The notes below the pieces were generated by a model. It did no database searches. It worked only from the letters and a program-made list of their open reading frames with translations, and was not told the DNA's origin. DNA of 64,000 bases from Undaria pinnatifida (lineage: Eukaryota; Sar; Phaeophyceae; Laminariales; Alariaceae), in the NCBI GenBank assembly GCA_012845835.1, contig JABAKD010000017.1, positions 5,258,151 to 5,322,150 on the forward strand, written 5' to 3'. Positions 62,406-64,000 of this stretch are shown here, piece by piece (the first letter of the stretch is position 1; every line of letters starts with the position of its first letter). A program made the translations under genes and the position numbers.

Positions 62406-63096
62406 TTTTCAGTTTGCGTGGGTCTCTGAGGGGTTAACAGGCGATCGCTCTTGTTTCGGGCGCATTTACGCCGTTGTTTGGTCGGTGCACATGGGCTGTT
62501 TGCGGCGGAAAGTCCGAACGCGTCCGTCAGTCCATCCGTCCGTCCGTCCGTCCGTCCGTCCGTCCGTCTGATCCGACTACTGATCTTGTCCTTATACGTT
62601 TTTATCGTGTATATGAAGCGAGCTACTCAATACACTAGAGCATGAATGTCAATCCGTCCGTCCGATCCAATTGCTGGCTTGTTGCCCTTTTTGTCTTCTT
62701 GTGAACCATCCTCAGCGCGGCAGGAGCTCCAGTCCACGCATCCTATATTTTTTTTCCGTGCTGCATTTTTTTTTGTTCAAGCGCGTTTTTGTATGACACC
62801 CTCCAGGTTTTTGCTTGTTGTCTTCGTTCTTCCGCACACGTTTTTGTACTATACATCTGACGTTATGTTTTCTTGCCTTTTCTTTTTTTTCTAAACGCGT
62901 TTGTTGTGTTCTGTTTCATTCCCTGTTTTTTTTTCAAACATAAAGGAACCCCGCTTGCTCTATCGAGGAGAATCCCCAGCATGACCACTGCGGGTCGGGT
63001 TGGAGCAGCTCGCAGCTGGCGTTGTATAACGCGGGCACACGGCCGGCGTGGGGTGTCGCGCTCGTCCTGCTTTGCTTTGTGTGCTTCAACGGGCAG
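25144..63096 (+). CDS. Split gene: NRF-6-like membrane acyltransferase-3 protein (3' end beyond window)
   Basis: Seventeen exons rebuilt by eye join to 2298 nt (766 codons) with agreeing splice phases. Order: signal peptide; Ala/Thr-rich linker; NRF-type domain with conserved cysteines (GDFDEC, THHC, GLCVPQAC); a first membrane helix; and an acyltransferase-3 core. The core has DGLRVLSMLWVVLGHT, containing the family's R-X10-H motif, then SVDTFFFVSGFLV, FWWSNVLYVNN, WYLADDMQ and FYVLSPLLMVLY. Family knowledge: acyltransferase-3 proteins are multi-pass membrane enzymes that move acyl groups onto extracytoplasmic or lipid substrates; animal NRF-6 relatives act in lipid or drug uptake. The substrate here is unknown. 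Introns range from 347 to 5870 bp. One expected exon is missing between 47398 and 50541, and the last transmembrane exons are outside the window. Whether the gene is functional or decaying is not settled. Confidence 0.85.
25777..27522 (+). other. Intron 1; simple-sequence-rich
   Basis: It contains GCTGTGCTG-type reiterations (about 25795-26200), a duplicated ~95-bp block with 'tgcgttagcttggtgccagtgt' at 26348 and 26443, a C-run at 26577-26594, ACGTTACG-type repeats (26805-26945) and GGCT/GTCT tracts (27285-27430). No further exon is recognised. Confidence 0.6.
27523..27648 (+). CDS. Exon 2: NRF domain
   Basis: It encodes a segment with CLAVAND, LDAFYAMQSLTGYPGQ and IGDFDECAK. This matches the NRF-domain pattern of a cysteine, an Asp-rich helix, then Gly-x-(Tyr/Phe)-Asp-x-Cys. 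The acceptor is either gcaag/acg at 27523 or gcaag/tgc at 27535; both keep phase 0 with exon 1. The donor aag/gtatga is phase 0. Confidence 0.85.
27690..28620 (+). repeat. ~104-bp tandem array derived from the P1 (TTAA) element
   Basis: About nine copies carry 'cctttactactggaaaccca', 'ggggataaattacttggag', 'aagagtttttgtggctct' and 'aaaagggaactctttttgac'. The unit equals the interior of the P1 inverted-repeat element (32422-32510) plus a short linker. Core spacing is 97-110 bp. It lies in intron 2. Confidence 0.9.
28988..29045 (+). CDS. Exon 3: NRF domain
   Basis: It encodes VVLFDESSQPVMQTHHCLA plus one base (phase 1). The acceptor tttctag/gtg is in phase with exon 2 and the donor is gccg/gtacgt. 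The cysteine follows the 'GDFDEC' cysteine of exon 2 by about 20 residues, as expected for the domain's disulfide-type cysteine pattern. At 58 nt it would be invisible without its neighbours. Confidence 0.8.
29046..29716 (+). other. Intron 3; G-rich
   Basis: Positions 29150-29400 are very G/GA-rich, with a G-run at about 29322-29340. No other feature is supported. Confidence 0.6.
29717..29816 (+). CDS. Exon 4: NRF domain C-terminal cysteine motif
   Basis: It encodes GSISLTSSSGG, then IPFGGLCVPQACSAEMLSS. The Gly-Leu-Cys-Val-Pro-x-x-Cys motif is diagnostic of the NRF domain. The acceptor gcggacag/gg completes the phase-1 glycine codon begun in exon 3, and the donor ctcag/gtgtgg leaves phase 2. 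Decayed copies of the 3' half of this exon and its flank follow in intron 4. Confidence 0.9.
29926..30260 (+). pseudogene. Two decayed copies of exon 4 and its 3' flank
   Basis: Copy 1 (about 29926-30030) repeats 'cgttcgggggtctcgtgtcc', 'ggcgtgttcgg' and 'cgtccacgatcaggcgtggtg', paralleling exon 4 through its donor. Copy 2 (about 30188-30260) has 'gtttggggttctctgtaact', 'gcaggcgtgttc' and 'tcgtcgtccaccatgatgg'. Both are broken by indels. The downstream flank ('cagaccacgatct', 'gatcatctgt') is copied as well, and related pieces recur at 30600-30715. Confidence 0.75.
30301..30484. mobile_element. Inverted-repeat element T1 (TA-flanked, CAG...CTG ends)
   Basis: The ends are CAGAGGGTACGCCGATTTAA... 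and ...CTTAAATCGTGGTGCCCACTG, flanked on both sides by TA. The inner sequence 'gcggtcaaatcggcatgtcc' and 'tatatatttcccact' matches 57695-57876 (inverted) and 43576-43839. A TA target and CAGTG-type ends resemble pogo/Tigger-class non-autonomous elements. No transposase is present. Confidence 0.75.
31042..31245. repeat. S3 foldback (two inverted S3 copies)
   Basis: The left arm 31050-31110 ('gtccagctgtgagatcaaag', 'cgtcgaaactcatattcgca') is complementary to the right arm 31160-31240 ('cacagcttgcaaagacaaat', 'gatgtcacagctggagtgta'). The arms are about 60-70 bp and could form a long hairpin. In intron 4. Confidence 0.75.
31398..31548 (+). repeat. S3 dispersed repeat
   Basis: It runs 'cctggcattagcaggggagt', 'cgacctgtatccttcacgag', 'acacgcgcgatcgaagtgtc', 'cgcagcttgcaaggctgagt' and 'tctcacagctgaaccgtatt'. 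Confidence 0.8.
31570..31735 (+). repeat. S3 dispersed repeat
   Basis: It begins 'catgaccctgttgaccctgg' and ends at 'tctcatcacagctgttgtgt', in the same order of blocks as 31398-31548. The two are near-tandem. Confidence 0.8.
31790..32040. repeat. GTTGGTGTTG-type tract and CCTAACCC remnant
   Basis: Positions 31800-31930 are rich in GTTG units. Positions 32028-32040 carry CCTAACCCTAACCC, a telomere-type remnant; another lies at 32510-32524. Confidence 0.6.
32259..32347 (-). mobile_element. P1 TTAA inverted-repeat element
   Basis: The element is bounded by TTAA with ends CCCTTATAGAG and GAAGGGG. The interior is 'ccaagtaattttgtccccaa' and 'acgggtttccagtgg', a near match to 9460-9549. Confidence 0.75.
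32422..32510 (+). mobile_element. P1 TTAA inverted-repeat element, opposite orientation
   Basis: This is the best-preserved copy: TTAA, then CCCCTTTACAAC...GGGGGCTCTAAAGGGG, then TTAA. It is about 89 bp including the flanks and lies only ~75 bp from an inverted copy at 32259-32347. Confidence 0.8.
32511..33231 (+). other. Distal intron 4; no exon seen
   Basis: Nothing coding is recognised. A pyrimidine-rich tract (33204-33224) precedes the exon 5 acceptor 'ctcggcag'. Confidence 0.5.
33232..33370 (+). CDS. Exon 5: end of NRF domain, approach to first membrane helix
   Basis: It encodes WLSETVAELKTSGTAAATAE and then a segment with LNNLLEHSRLAADMQQAW. The acceptor cggcag/a completes the phase-2 codon from exon 4 (Arg). 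The 3' end is uncertain. Phase 0 is required by exon 6 and is met by GT donors after 33367 or 33370, or by a GC donor after 33349 (caacag/gcatgg). The open frame ends with a stop at 33398. Confidence 0.65.
33500..33760 (+). repeat. GTTGAAG-type degenerate tract in intron 5
   Basis: Imperfect 'gatgttgaagtt' reiterations continue to about 33930. Frames across it are artefacts. Confidence 0.7.
34101..34220 (+). CDS. Exon 6: first acyltransferase-region membrane helix
   Basis: It encodes GMTCGTYQKPKFGWDACAVL followed by a hydrophobic helix (GGLGLLVALVVYATCVDLIN). This fits the family's short cysteine-containing loop before the first transmembrane helix and the 'T/C-x-x-D' at its end. The acceptor is accaccag/ggc and the donor aac/gtaagc, both phase 0; 40 codons exactly. 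Confidence 0.88.
34325..34705 (-). repeat. S2 repeat with an expanded TTTTA tail
   Basis: Positions 34338-34485 are (TTTTA)n/(TTTTTA)n, directly joined to 'tcctccggcggatggagaaa' and a full S2 body ('ccacacttccacgtattttc', 'ccagcgctgctaatagctgg', 'cggcagcgcaagctgcc'). The microsatellite sits exactly where the element's A-rich tail should be. Confidence 0.9.
34840..35000. repeat. CCGGGTACCCC-containing dispersed repeat
   Basis: It shares 'gatatccgggtaccccagag', 'gtgcgtttagtagggtat' and 'gaggtacctatata' with the array at 37120-37460. Confidence 0.7.
35001..35144 (+). repeat. S1 5' fragment, plus orientation
   Basis: It starts 'tcgtcccggtggcgtatcag' (box A-like), with 'gtgagttcaaatccccc' (box B-like) and body to 'cgcgagagcgtgag'. 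The 3' half and A tail are absent. Confidence 0.8.
35145..36900. other. Unrecognised intronic DNA with short open frames
   Basis: Two plus-strand frames have fairly protein-like composition: 35071-35466, with segments FEIPEDPSQTSPERSP and PIWQNCFLQLSRIPEKK, and 35697-35885, with VTMGCLYLDIEGQSCLV. They are separated by two ~63-bp direct repeats (35494-35618). I do not recognise either frame. They may be fragments of an unknown transposon and are not called as genes. Confidence 0.3.
36942..37020 (-). repeat. tRNA-like segment (pseudo-tRNA or SINE head)
   Basis: On minus, 'gcgag ttcaagc ctcgc' forms a perfect 5-bp T-arm and 'tggtcaaaaggtcaagac' is box-A/D-arm-like. The 3' acceptor strand has no matching 5' strand, so a functional tRNA is not supported. 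Confidence 0.45.
37115..37465. repeat. ~120-bp degenerate tandem repeats with CCCGGGTACCCC cores
   Basis: Three copies carry 'tttgatacccgggtacccc', 'tgcatgggtgtgtttagtgg' and 'cacccgagtatgacctaaac'. The cores are palindromic. A single dispersed copy lies at 34840-35000. Confidence 0.8.
38030..38310. repeat. Short direct repeats and R7 copy
   Basis: The unit 'gggcgggttggggatgggag' recurs at 38032 and 38080. Positions 38160-38310 carry the R7 blocks ('gtcgtatgaccataggccct', 'cggagcacgtcggttt'). Confidence 0.6.
38755..38935. repeat. Two ~88-bp direct repeats
   Basis: The unit has 'aaggcgttttttatcgaagc', 'aaaaatcaacaaatttcata' and 'tttgatttccc'; the second copy starts near 38848. Confidence 0.75.
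39303..39366. repeat. Perfect 29-bp tandem duplication
   Basis: The unit 'ggcacaaaaaagtgttttttg' plus a T-run is repeated exactly twice, indicating a recent event. Confidence 0.85.
40091..40147 (+). CDS. Exon 7: short loop exon
   Basis: It encodes GADYPQTGRKAMPSLIGPQ (19 codons). A pyrimidine-rich tract and atccag acceptor precede it and cag/gtaaag follows. Phase 0 at both ends fits exons 6 and 8. There is no strong family motif in this loop, so the call rests on splice signals, phase and position. Confidence 0.6.
40437..40610 (+). repeat. G-run and R8 dispersed repeat
   Basis: The G-rich run 40437-40464 leads into 'attcatttgttgcttgcctt' and 'ttgaccattgaccacgcatc', the same arrangement as at 4108 and 50675. 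Confidence 0.75.
40780..40965. repeat. R5 GACCCG-type dispersed repeat
   Basis: Positions contain 'cgggtcgagccgggttaggc', 'tcgtgtcgggtcaggaggct' and 'cacgatctgacccgcc'. It resembles 47770-47960 and 57400-57600. Confidence 0.6.
40981..41247 (-). repeat. Expanded TTTA/TTAG tail plus S2 terminus
   Basis: ATTC/TTTA units (40988-41110) and TTAG units (41118-41190) are followed by 'tatcttccgccggatgggga' and 'aggcttacc'. Only ~35 bp of S2 remain. The microsatellite again lies at the element's A-tail position. Confidence 0.8.
42240..42935. repeat. GTGTATGTGCGTGCATG-type tract
   Basis: About 700 bp of alternating purine-pyrimidine-rich sequence (GTGTATGTGC, GTGCATGTGC) has one non-repetitive interruption at about 42440-42515. 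All six frames across it are low-complexity (Cys/Val/Arg/Ala, or His/Thr) and are not genes. The alternating pattern could favour Z-DNA. Confidence 0.85.
42988..43100 (+). CDS. Exon 8: FS...N motif before the acyltransferase core
   Basis: It encodes RIKYAGRTSTDGEDIYLLQQ and DHISKHLRAFSVPRNLN. The 'LRAFSVPRNLN' segment matches the family's 'FS-x-x-x-N' stretch just before the first catalytic helix. The acceptor is gtggcag/aga (phase 0). The donor ctg/gtcagt leaves phase 2 and is completed by the first base of exon 9 to give Trp. Confidence 0.88.
43233..43371 (+). repeat. S3 dispersed repeat
   Basis: It runs 'cttgcatcagccggggagtc', 'cggcctgtatcctttgcgag', 'tatcacacgcagcttgcaac' and 'gatctcgcagctgaagtg'. 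Confidence 0.75.
43576..43839. mobile_element. T1 inverted-repeat element interrupted by a P1-like sequence
   Basis: The left end is CAGCGAGTACTACCCGATTTA preceded by TA; the right end is ...GTTCTTAAGTCCCACTG. About 43707-43800 holds a P1-like interior ('cttttacaactggaaatcca', 'caaattacttgaattac') that is absent from the other T1 copies, so P1 inserted into T1. Confidence 0.7.
43850..44160. repeat. ~95-bp degenerate direct repeats
   Basis: Three copies carry 'ttgacggacgccaaactacta', 'ggttttagtgt' and 'ttgaccgatggcaattttcc'. Confidence 0.75.
44241..44340 (+). CDS. Exon 9: catalytic R-X10-H helix
   Basis: It encodes IFSVGEASDLRVF, then DGLRVLSMLWVVLGHTLAVQ. Arg of 'DGLR' is followed by ten residues and then His of 'LGH', the R-X10-H motif of acyltransferase-3 enzymes needed for catalysis. 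The acceptor tgggcag/g completes exon 8's codon, and the donor cag/gtaaga is phase 0. Confidence 0.95.
44341..45721 (+). other. Intron 9 with R8, R7 and small tandem repeats
   Basis: An R8 copy lies at 44385-44530. Two ~60-bp copies containing 'agatttaagcgacacgaaag' lie at 44876-44990, an R7 copy at 45125-45290 and a CAACAG tract at 45655-45715 just before the next acceptor. Confidence 0.65.
45722..45810 (+). CDS. Exon 10: loop between catalytic helices
   Basis: It encodes SSIGYINPEAVVPPGG and LLSSAAGQLFFSA, then two bases (phase 2). The acceptor is tttcacag/tct (phase 0) and the donor gcaag/gtgggg. It joins exon 11 to read FFSA-R-FSVDTFFF, the expected approach to the 'SVDTFF' motif. Confidence 0.85.
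46580..47290 (+). repeat. Intron 10 microsatellites
   Basis: TATACTATCTTC units (46592-46625), a ~19-bp 'ataggattagtctatat' repeat (46650-46700), (TGTGG)n at 46810-46870, (TATGG)n at 46866-46930, and ACGATACGATATT-type degenerate repeats to 47290. Confidence 0.85.
47308..47398 (+). CDS. Exon 11: SVDTFF membrane helix
   Basis: It encodes FSVDTFFFVSGFLVVYAMLR, then RFKHDHNGTK. 'SVD-T-F-F-x-x-SGFL' is a hallmark of the acyltransferase-3 fold. The acceptor gcggcag/g completes the phase-2 Arg codon and the donor aag/gtcaga is phase 0. The family's next segment (R-x-x-R-L-T-P plus helix) is not found downstream. Confidence 0.95.
47585..47750. repeat. R11 dispersed repeat
   Basis: It contains 'accggcaaccggcactgctc', 'actgattgctcccatctgtg' and 'actcaaccggcactatagag'. 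A second copy lies at 53925-54110. Confidence 0.8.
47770..47960. repeat. R5 GACCCG-type dispersed repeat
   Basis: An imperfect inverted arrangement has 'cgcgggtcggatcgggccag' on one side and 'cctgacccggcccgacccga' on the other, then a second GACCCG segment. Confidence 0.65.
48208..48370. repeat. S3-related repeat, rearranged
   Basis: It contains 'cgtcagctgtgagttcgata' and two near-identical pieces with 'gttgcaagctgcgtgatact' (48268, 48328). The order differs from standard S3. Confidence 0.55.
48862..49045 (+). repeat. S3 dispersed repeat
   Basis: It starts 'tcaccctgttgaccctggta', followed by 'cgccgacgtagatccttcgt', 'acgcgcgatcggagagtcac' and 'cttgatctcacagcagaatg', then a T-run. Confidence 0.8.
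49640..50300. repeat. GATATTGATATCGAT-type degenerate array
   Basis: Extended reiteration of GATAT/CGATAT/TGATAT units is interrupted twice by a 'cttcagtctcctcatctggt'-type block (49605, 49793, 49925). Frames across it (Ile/Asp/Ser) are artefacts. Confidence 0.85.
50375..50475. repeat. CTGT/GTCT tetranucleotide tract
   Basis: Imperfect GTCT-type units (ctgtctgt, cgtctgtc) lie just upstream of exon 12. Confidence 0.75.
50541..50608 (+). CDS. Exon 12: GEGPFW loop
   Basis: It encodes LAVFMGEGPFWYRWEFFTGVC and D, then two bases. 'G-x-GP-x-W...C' matches the family's extracellular loop after the third helix. The acceptor is gtaacag/cta (phase 0) and the donor gatag/gtactg (phase 2). Phase 0 on the left matches exon 11, but the protein lacks about 25-30 residues between them. 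Confidence 0.88.
50675..51070. repeat. R8 copy and G-rich tract
   Basis: R8 core at 50690-50810 ('gatcattgaccacgcatccc', 'acttgggcgctcattacgcg') is preceded by a G-run. Positions 50947-51070 are G-rich. Confidence 0.7.
51340..51960. repeat. R7 repeat cluster with poly(C)
   Basis: The longest R7 copy covers 51340-51600. The 'cccgacgtgctccgt...gggatgcgagcgtctatgg' block then recurs at 51690 and 51870, each followed by a C-rich run. The run at 51841-51860 is about 20 C. Confidence 0.75.
52142..52247 (+). CDS. Exon 13: WW...N and WYLADDMQ motifs
   Basis: It encodes FWWSNVLYVNNMVPWH, then a segment with CFYHTWYLADDMQ. These are two of the strongest acyltransferase-3/NRF-6 signatures. The acceptor aagcag/g completes the phase-2 Arg codon. 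The family continues 'DMQFY', and exon 14 starts exactly FY, so the donor must follow ATGCAG: the intron begins GCGAGA, a GC rather than GT start. Confidence 0.95.
52754..52862. mobile_element. Small inverted-repeat element (109 bp)
   Basis: The ends TATTACGGAGGACTATAG... and ...CTAGGGTCCCCCGTAATA are inverted repeats of about 28 bp with three mismatches, sharing 'gtaaataggac' inside. A short AT-rich centre is typical of a MITE. Only one copy is in the window. Confidence 0.7.
53405..53590. repeat. Two poly(C) runs
   Basis: C-runs interrupted only by single other bases lie at about 53417-53447 and 53547-53580. Confidence 0.9.
53925..54110. repeat. R11 dispersed repeat
   Basis: It carries 'accggcactactccgcatgc', 'ctactggttgttcccacttg' and 'actcaaccggcactatagag', matching 47585-47750 with extra 'atcggcactatagaa' units at its 5' side. 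Confidence 0.8.
54683..54856 (+). CDS. Exon 14: FYVLSP membrane helices
   Basis: It encodes FYVLSPLLMVLYMRRTSLGI, then IAATAAAILASSGAMAVGTY and a hydrophilic end (RGWSALTLDGSWVVKYSQ). It continues the WYLADDMQ of exon 13 and supplies two helices. The acceptor is caagcag/ttc and the donor cag/gtaaga, both phase 0; 58 codons. Confidence 0.95.
54857..55203 (+). other. Intron 14 (347 bp), shortest in the gene
   Basis: Positions 55045-55140 duplicate a block that also precedes exon 14 (54540-54625): 'ccctccccactgcgatac', then 'gactcgcatcgaattg'. A T-run lies just before the acceptor cgtgcag. Confidence 0.7.
55204..55284 (+). CDS. Exon 15: PYFRIVSYLMG helix
   Basis: It encodes ETYTTPYFRIVSYLMGMLFA and MLWHEKQ (27 codons). 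'Y-x-x-P-(Y/W)-x-R-(I/A)-x-x-Y-(L/F)-x-G' is the conserved family segment. The acceptor cgtgcag/gag is phase 0. By phase and motif the donor follows AAGCAG, so the intron starts GCAAGA (GC). An alternative GT donor after 55296 (cca/gtatac) would add ARDLP. Confidence 0.88.
55395..55475 (+). pseudogene. Decayed exon 15 copy B
   Basis: It reads 'tacttgaggatagttttgtg', 'ttgaccggcatgctcttcgc' and 'tggcaccagaagcac', paralleling exon 15 codon for codon (YLRIVLCLTGMLFAV...WHQKH), then 'tcgagatactga'. It stays in frame but loses the acceptor and the upstream ETYTTP segment. Confidence 0.8.
55490..55995 (+). repeat. 21-bp tandem array
   Basis: About 24 copies of the unit 'cttaccagtgtactggttaga' with scattered changes. 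As 21 is a multiple of three, frames stay open on both strands. The two half-matching units just downstream of exon 15 (55289-55330: 'acttaccagtatactggtca', 'acgtaccagtattctgg') look like the source. Confidence 0.95.
56030..56135 (+). pseudogene. Decayed exon 15 copy C with flank
   Basis: It carries 'gctcggtcggcagcctcttc', 'gccgtgctggggcacgataa' and 'ccaggcgagggaaataccag', followed by 'catactggccaccg', the same order as exon 15 plus its 3' flank. The upstream PYFRI portion is unrecognisable. Confidence 0.75.
56165..57185. repeat. ~213-bp tandem array, five copies
   Basis: Copies begin near 56170, 56387, 56597, 56803 and 57010 with 'gtgccttaccagaccgcaa'-type starts. They share 'accgcactaaagtgggac', 'atcacgggacattgg', 'gcactaacgcg' and 'ctcgtctcagctggtcggtg'. 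No coding function is evident. Confidence 0.9.
57188..57244. repeat. 57-bp hairpin with perfect 14-bp arms
   Basis: GGGAATATAAGCAA at 57188-57201 is perfectly complementary to TTGCTTATATTCCC at 57231-57244, with a 29-nt AT-rich loop. It sits at the edge of the ~213-bp array. Confidence 0.85.
57400..57600. repeat. R5 GACCCG-type dispersed repeat
   Basis: The copy contains 'cgggtcgggtgggatcgggc', 'gagccgggttgggtcaccca' and 'tgacccgacctgacccgc'. Confidence 0.65.
57695..57876. mobile_element. T1 inverted-repeat element
   Basis: The ends are CAGTGGGTACCCCGTTTTAA... and ...CTTAAATCGGCGTACCCACTG, with TA on the right and TG on the left. The interior matches 30301-30484 in inverted order ('gtgggaaatatatag', 'gacatgccgatttgaccgct'). 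Confidence 0.8.
57880..58080 (+). pseudogene. Decayed exon 15 copies D and E
   Basis: Copy D (57883-57960) has 'agcatggtgtcgtgcttgat', 'cggcttgctct' and 'gcatgagaagctggcgaggg'. Copy E (57990-58080) keeps 'tacttcaggatagtgtcgta', 'cttgattggcgtgcgcttcg' and 'agaagcaggcgagag'. Both are frameshifted in the middle. They are nearer in sequence to exon 15 than copies B and C, and both retain the GGCGAG boundary. Confidence 0.85.
58077..58170. repeat. GTT microsatellite with R6 flank
   Basis: A (GTT)n tract at 58077-58112 leads into 'ctcgcatcaactcgcacaat' and 'tgtcacaggacaggccccag', as at 21452-21540. Confidence 0.85.
58806..58897 (+). CDS. Exon 16: post-helix segment
   Basis: It encodes TRWPLFKLADWQRYLVLSSS and ISIFLFVTFV, then two bases. 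Phase 0 on the left fits exon 15. The donor tcgg/gtactc gives phase 2 and is completed by exon 17's first base (Gly). The helix composition fits the expected membrane segment, though family identity is weak here. A stop lies just past the donor at 58913, so splicing is required to continue. Confidence 0.8.
58963..59095 (-). repeat. S3 dispersed repeat
   Basis: It contains 'cttcagctgtttgagagatc', 'gcaagctcagtttgatactt', 'gtgtgtgtatcctcgtgaag' and 'ggtggctccctgctgatg'. Confidence 0.6.
59564..59800. mobile_element. Inverted-repeat element with perfect 33-bp ends
   Basis: The left end CGTATACCGTATTCTACACA and following bases to 59596 match the inverse of 59768-59800 exactly. Between them lie two direct copies of 'ataccacaccccccacag' and 'ccggtgataat'. 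At 237 bp with no coding capacity, this is a MITE-like element. The perfect ends suggest recent mobility. Confidence 0.8.
60540..60645 (+). pseudogene. Decayed copy of the 3' half of exon 16
   Basis: 'cctcagtctccaatcttgct', 'cttccttcaccttcgtaggg' and 'tattccggtttaccagcgag' parallel 58850-58920 ('cagctcaatctcgatcttcc', 'tcaccttcgtcgggtactcc', 'ggttaccagtgag'). Indels and an in-frame TAG break it. Its donor-like 'gtagg/gtattc' is retained. Confidence 0.8.
61135..61620. repeat. R10 dispersed repeat
   Basis: Positions 61435-61600 ('catcatcggccacatgacgc', 'gtgtacgagatgtcttcgaa', 'gaggcaaggcaagcgtgagg') match 15925-16100. The element ends near 'gatataatcaagtcccgaaa'. Confidence 0.7.
61852..61950 (+). 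mobile_element. Degenerate P1-type element
   Basis: TTAACGTCTTTACAGCGGTG...GGGGCTCTGAAGGGGC retains the P1 ends. The centre has a T-run insertion. Confidence 0.65.
62034..62124 (+). mobile_element. Degenerate P1-type element
   Basis: 'cttcaccactggaactacct', 'acttgaatttagtataggga' and 'ttcggggcttaaaaggggtg' match P1. The TTAA flanks are mutated. Confidence 0.65.
62345..62690. repeat. GTC/GT/T tracts and CCGT tetranucleotide array
   Basis: (CGT)n at 62345-62372, a GT run and a T-run to 62409, and (CCGT)n at 62527-62568, with a small second patch near 62652-62665. Confidence 0.85.
62946..63096 (+). CDS. Exon 17: late acyltransferase-3 helix (RPAW)
   Basis: After one base it encodes NPACSIEENPQHDHCGSGWS, SSQLALYNAG and TRPAWGVALVLLCFVCFNGQ. 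'ALY-x-x-x-x-RPAW' followed by a hydrophobic helix ending at a Cys-containing 'F-N-G' matches the family's late helix. The acceptor cataaag/g completes exon 16's Gly codon and the donor cag/gtgtga is phase 0. Later exons (PL-x-x-LTY-x-x-YL-x-H region) are expected beyond the window. Confidence 0.88.
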
Positions 63097-64000
63097 GTGT
63101 GAACATCTCTCATTTCTCGGAAAAACAGGCCAAATAACGCTCGTTTTGTTACTGCATGTTCTTCTGCTCGTTCGCGTATCGCTTATACTAAGAATTTGAG
63201 TAGACAAGAGGCACGCCTCCTGCCCCGGCCAGTGGTCCTACCCATGCTTCGTTTTTCGTCTTCGCACGTCCTCTTCGTTGACCACTGGAATGGGCTAACT
63301 ATGATGACTCTCGTCCCGGATATAACGTTACCTCCAAAACTTACCGCGGCTTTGCGCGCGGCAAACATTTCCCGAAGAGCCGCGGGCATTGGCAGATCGA
63401 AGGTTGTCGGGTAAGCCGGTCTTGCTTAGGCAAACACTCGAGTCTTGCTTAGGCAAACACTCGACCGAACACTCACAAGGTGCCACACGAAAGGTGTCGT
63501 GGTGCTCGTCCTTTTGCTTCCTTACGGGTGTACCCGCACGGGTATTTTCCTGTTTTTTGTTCTCTTCGGGATTTCTCACGGGTGGGACAGCTTGTCGCGG
63601 GCCGGATCGGATCAGAGTGATCCGGCCCGACGTGTCATACTTGAAGAAGTCCTGACCCGACCCAACGCGACCCGTGACATATGGAAAACCTCCTGGCCCG
63701 GCCCGATTTGACCCGCGATATTTTTTGGAATCTCCTGACCCAACTCACCGGCCGGTTGACCCGTGAAAAAAAACTTGGTTTGTTTTCGCACATTGAATGC
63801 ATCAGACCCCCCCTTTCATGAGCTCCTGTGGGTCGTTCAGGCGAATTCAATTCTTCACATGCCAGGTATAGACACATATAGAGACAACGCGCTACGGCGG
63901 CGGTGCAGTTGTCATTTTTTCTCACTGAGGCTGCTCGCTTGGGGATCTTCTTTGCCTCACCCGACAAGCTGTTTTCGAGTGACAGTTGCAAGCGCAATCC
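63097..64000 (+). other. Intron 17 (incomplete); R5 copy
   Basis: A ~24-bp direct repeat ('cttgcttaggcaaacactcg') lies at 63421-63465 and an R5 GACCCG-type copy at 63595-63770. No further exon is recognised before the window ends. Confidence 0.6.

Overview
This is eukaryotic nuclear DNA that is intron-rich, repeat-rich and gene-poor. The single gene I can rebuild is cut into short exons by introns of 0.3 to 6 kb. The intergenic DNA is full of tRNA-headed SINE-like repeats, small inverted-repeat transposons, tandem arrays, trinucleotide tracts and long poly(G)/poly(C) runs. There is also an interstitial CCCTAA (TTAGGG-type) block. No bacterial-style operon, rRNA gene, CRISPR array or complete virus is visible. 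A multicellular stramenopile such as a brown alga fits this texture best, but that is an inference; the sequence proves only 'eukaryote with spliceosomal introns'.

Positions 1-25100 hold no gene I can defend. They contain a GGT tract (1405-1800), an AAC/ACC tract (4963-5290), a GACCC array plus a subtelomere-like array of about 74-bp units next to CCCTAA repeats (6038-7400), a 32-bp array (10035-10375), a ~78-bp array (14590-15285), several copies of three dispersed families (called S1, S2 and S3 here), and a ~217-bp triplicated block (23316-23945). One short minus-strand open stretch near 12600-12790 reads like protein but is unrecognised.

Positions 25144 to at least 63096 on the plus strand hold one split gene that runs off the window. 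I rebuilt 17 exons by protein-family motifs and by splice-phase agreement; together they give 2298 nt, or 766 codons. They encode a secreted/membrane protein with a signal peptide, an Ala/Thr-rich low-complexity segment, a cysteine-containing NRF-type N-terminal domain and a multi-pass acyltransferase-3 domain (the NRF-6, 'nose resistant to fluoxetine', family). The acyltransferase part shows the family's R-X10-H motif. One expected exon (the Arg-Leu-Thr-Pro transmembrane segment) was not found between 47398 and 50541, and the C-terminal exons lie beyond the window.

The most unusual observation is that several introns of this gene contain decayed copies of the exon just upstream together with its 3' flank. 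This is seen for exon 4 (about two extra copies), exon 15 (four extra copies) and exon 16 (one extra copy). The exon-15 flank also resembles the unit of a 21-bp tandem array. At least one intron appears to use a GC-AG boundary. The introns also carry three kinds of inverted-repeat element, including a TTAA-flanked family that has been amplified into a ~104-bp tandem array, and microsatellites that look like expanded SINE tails.
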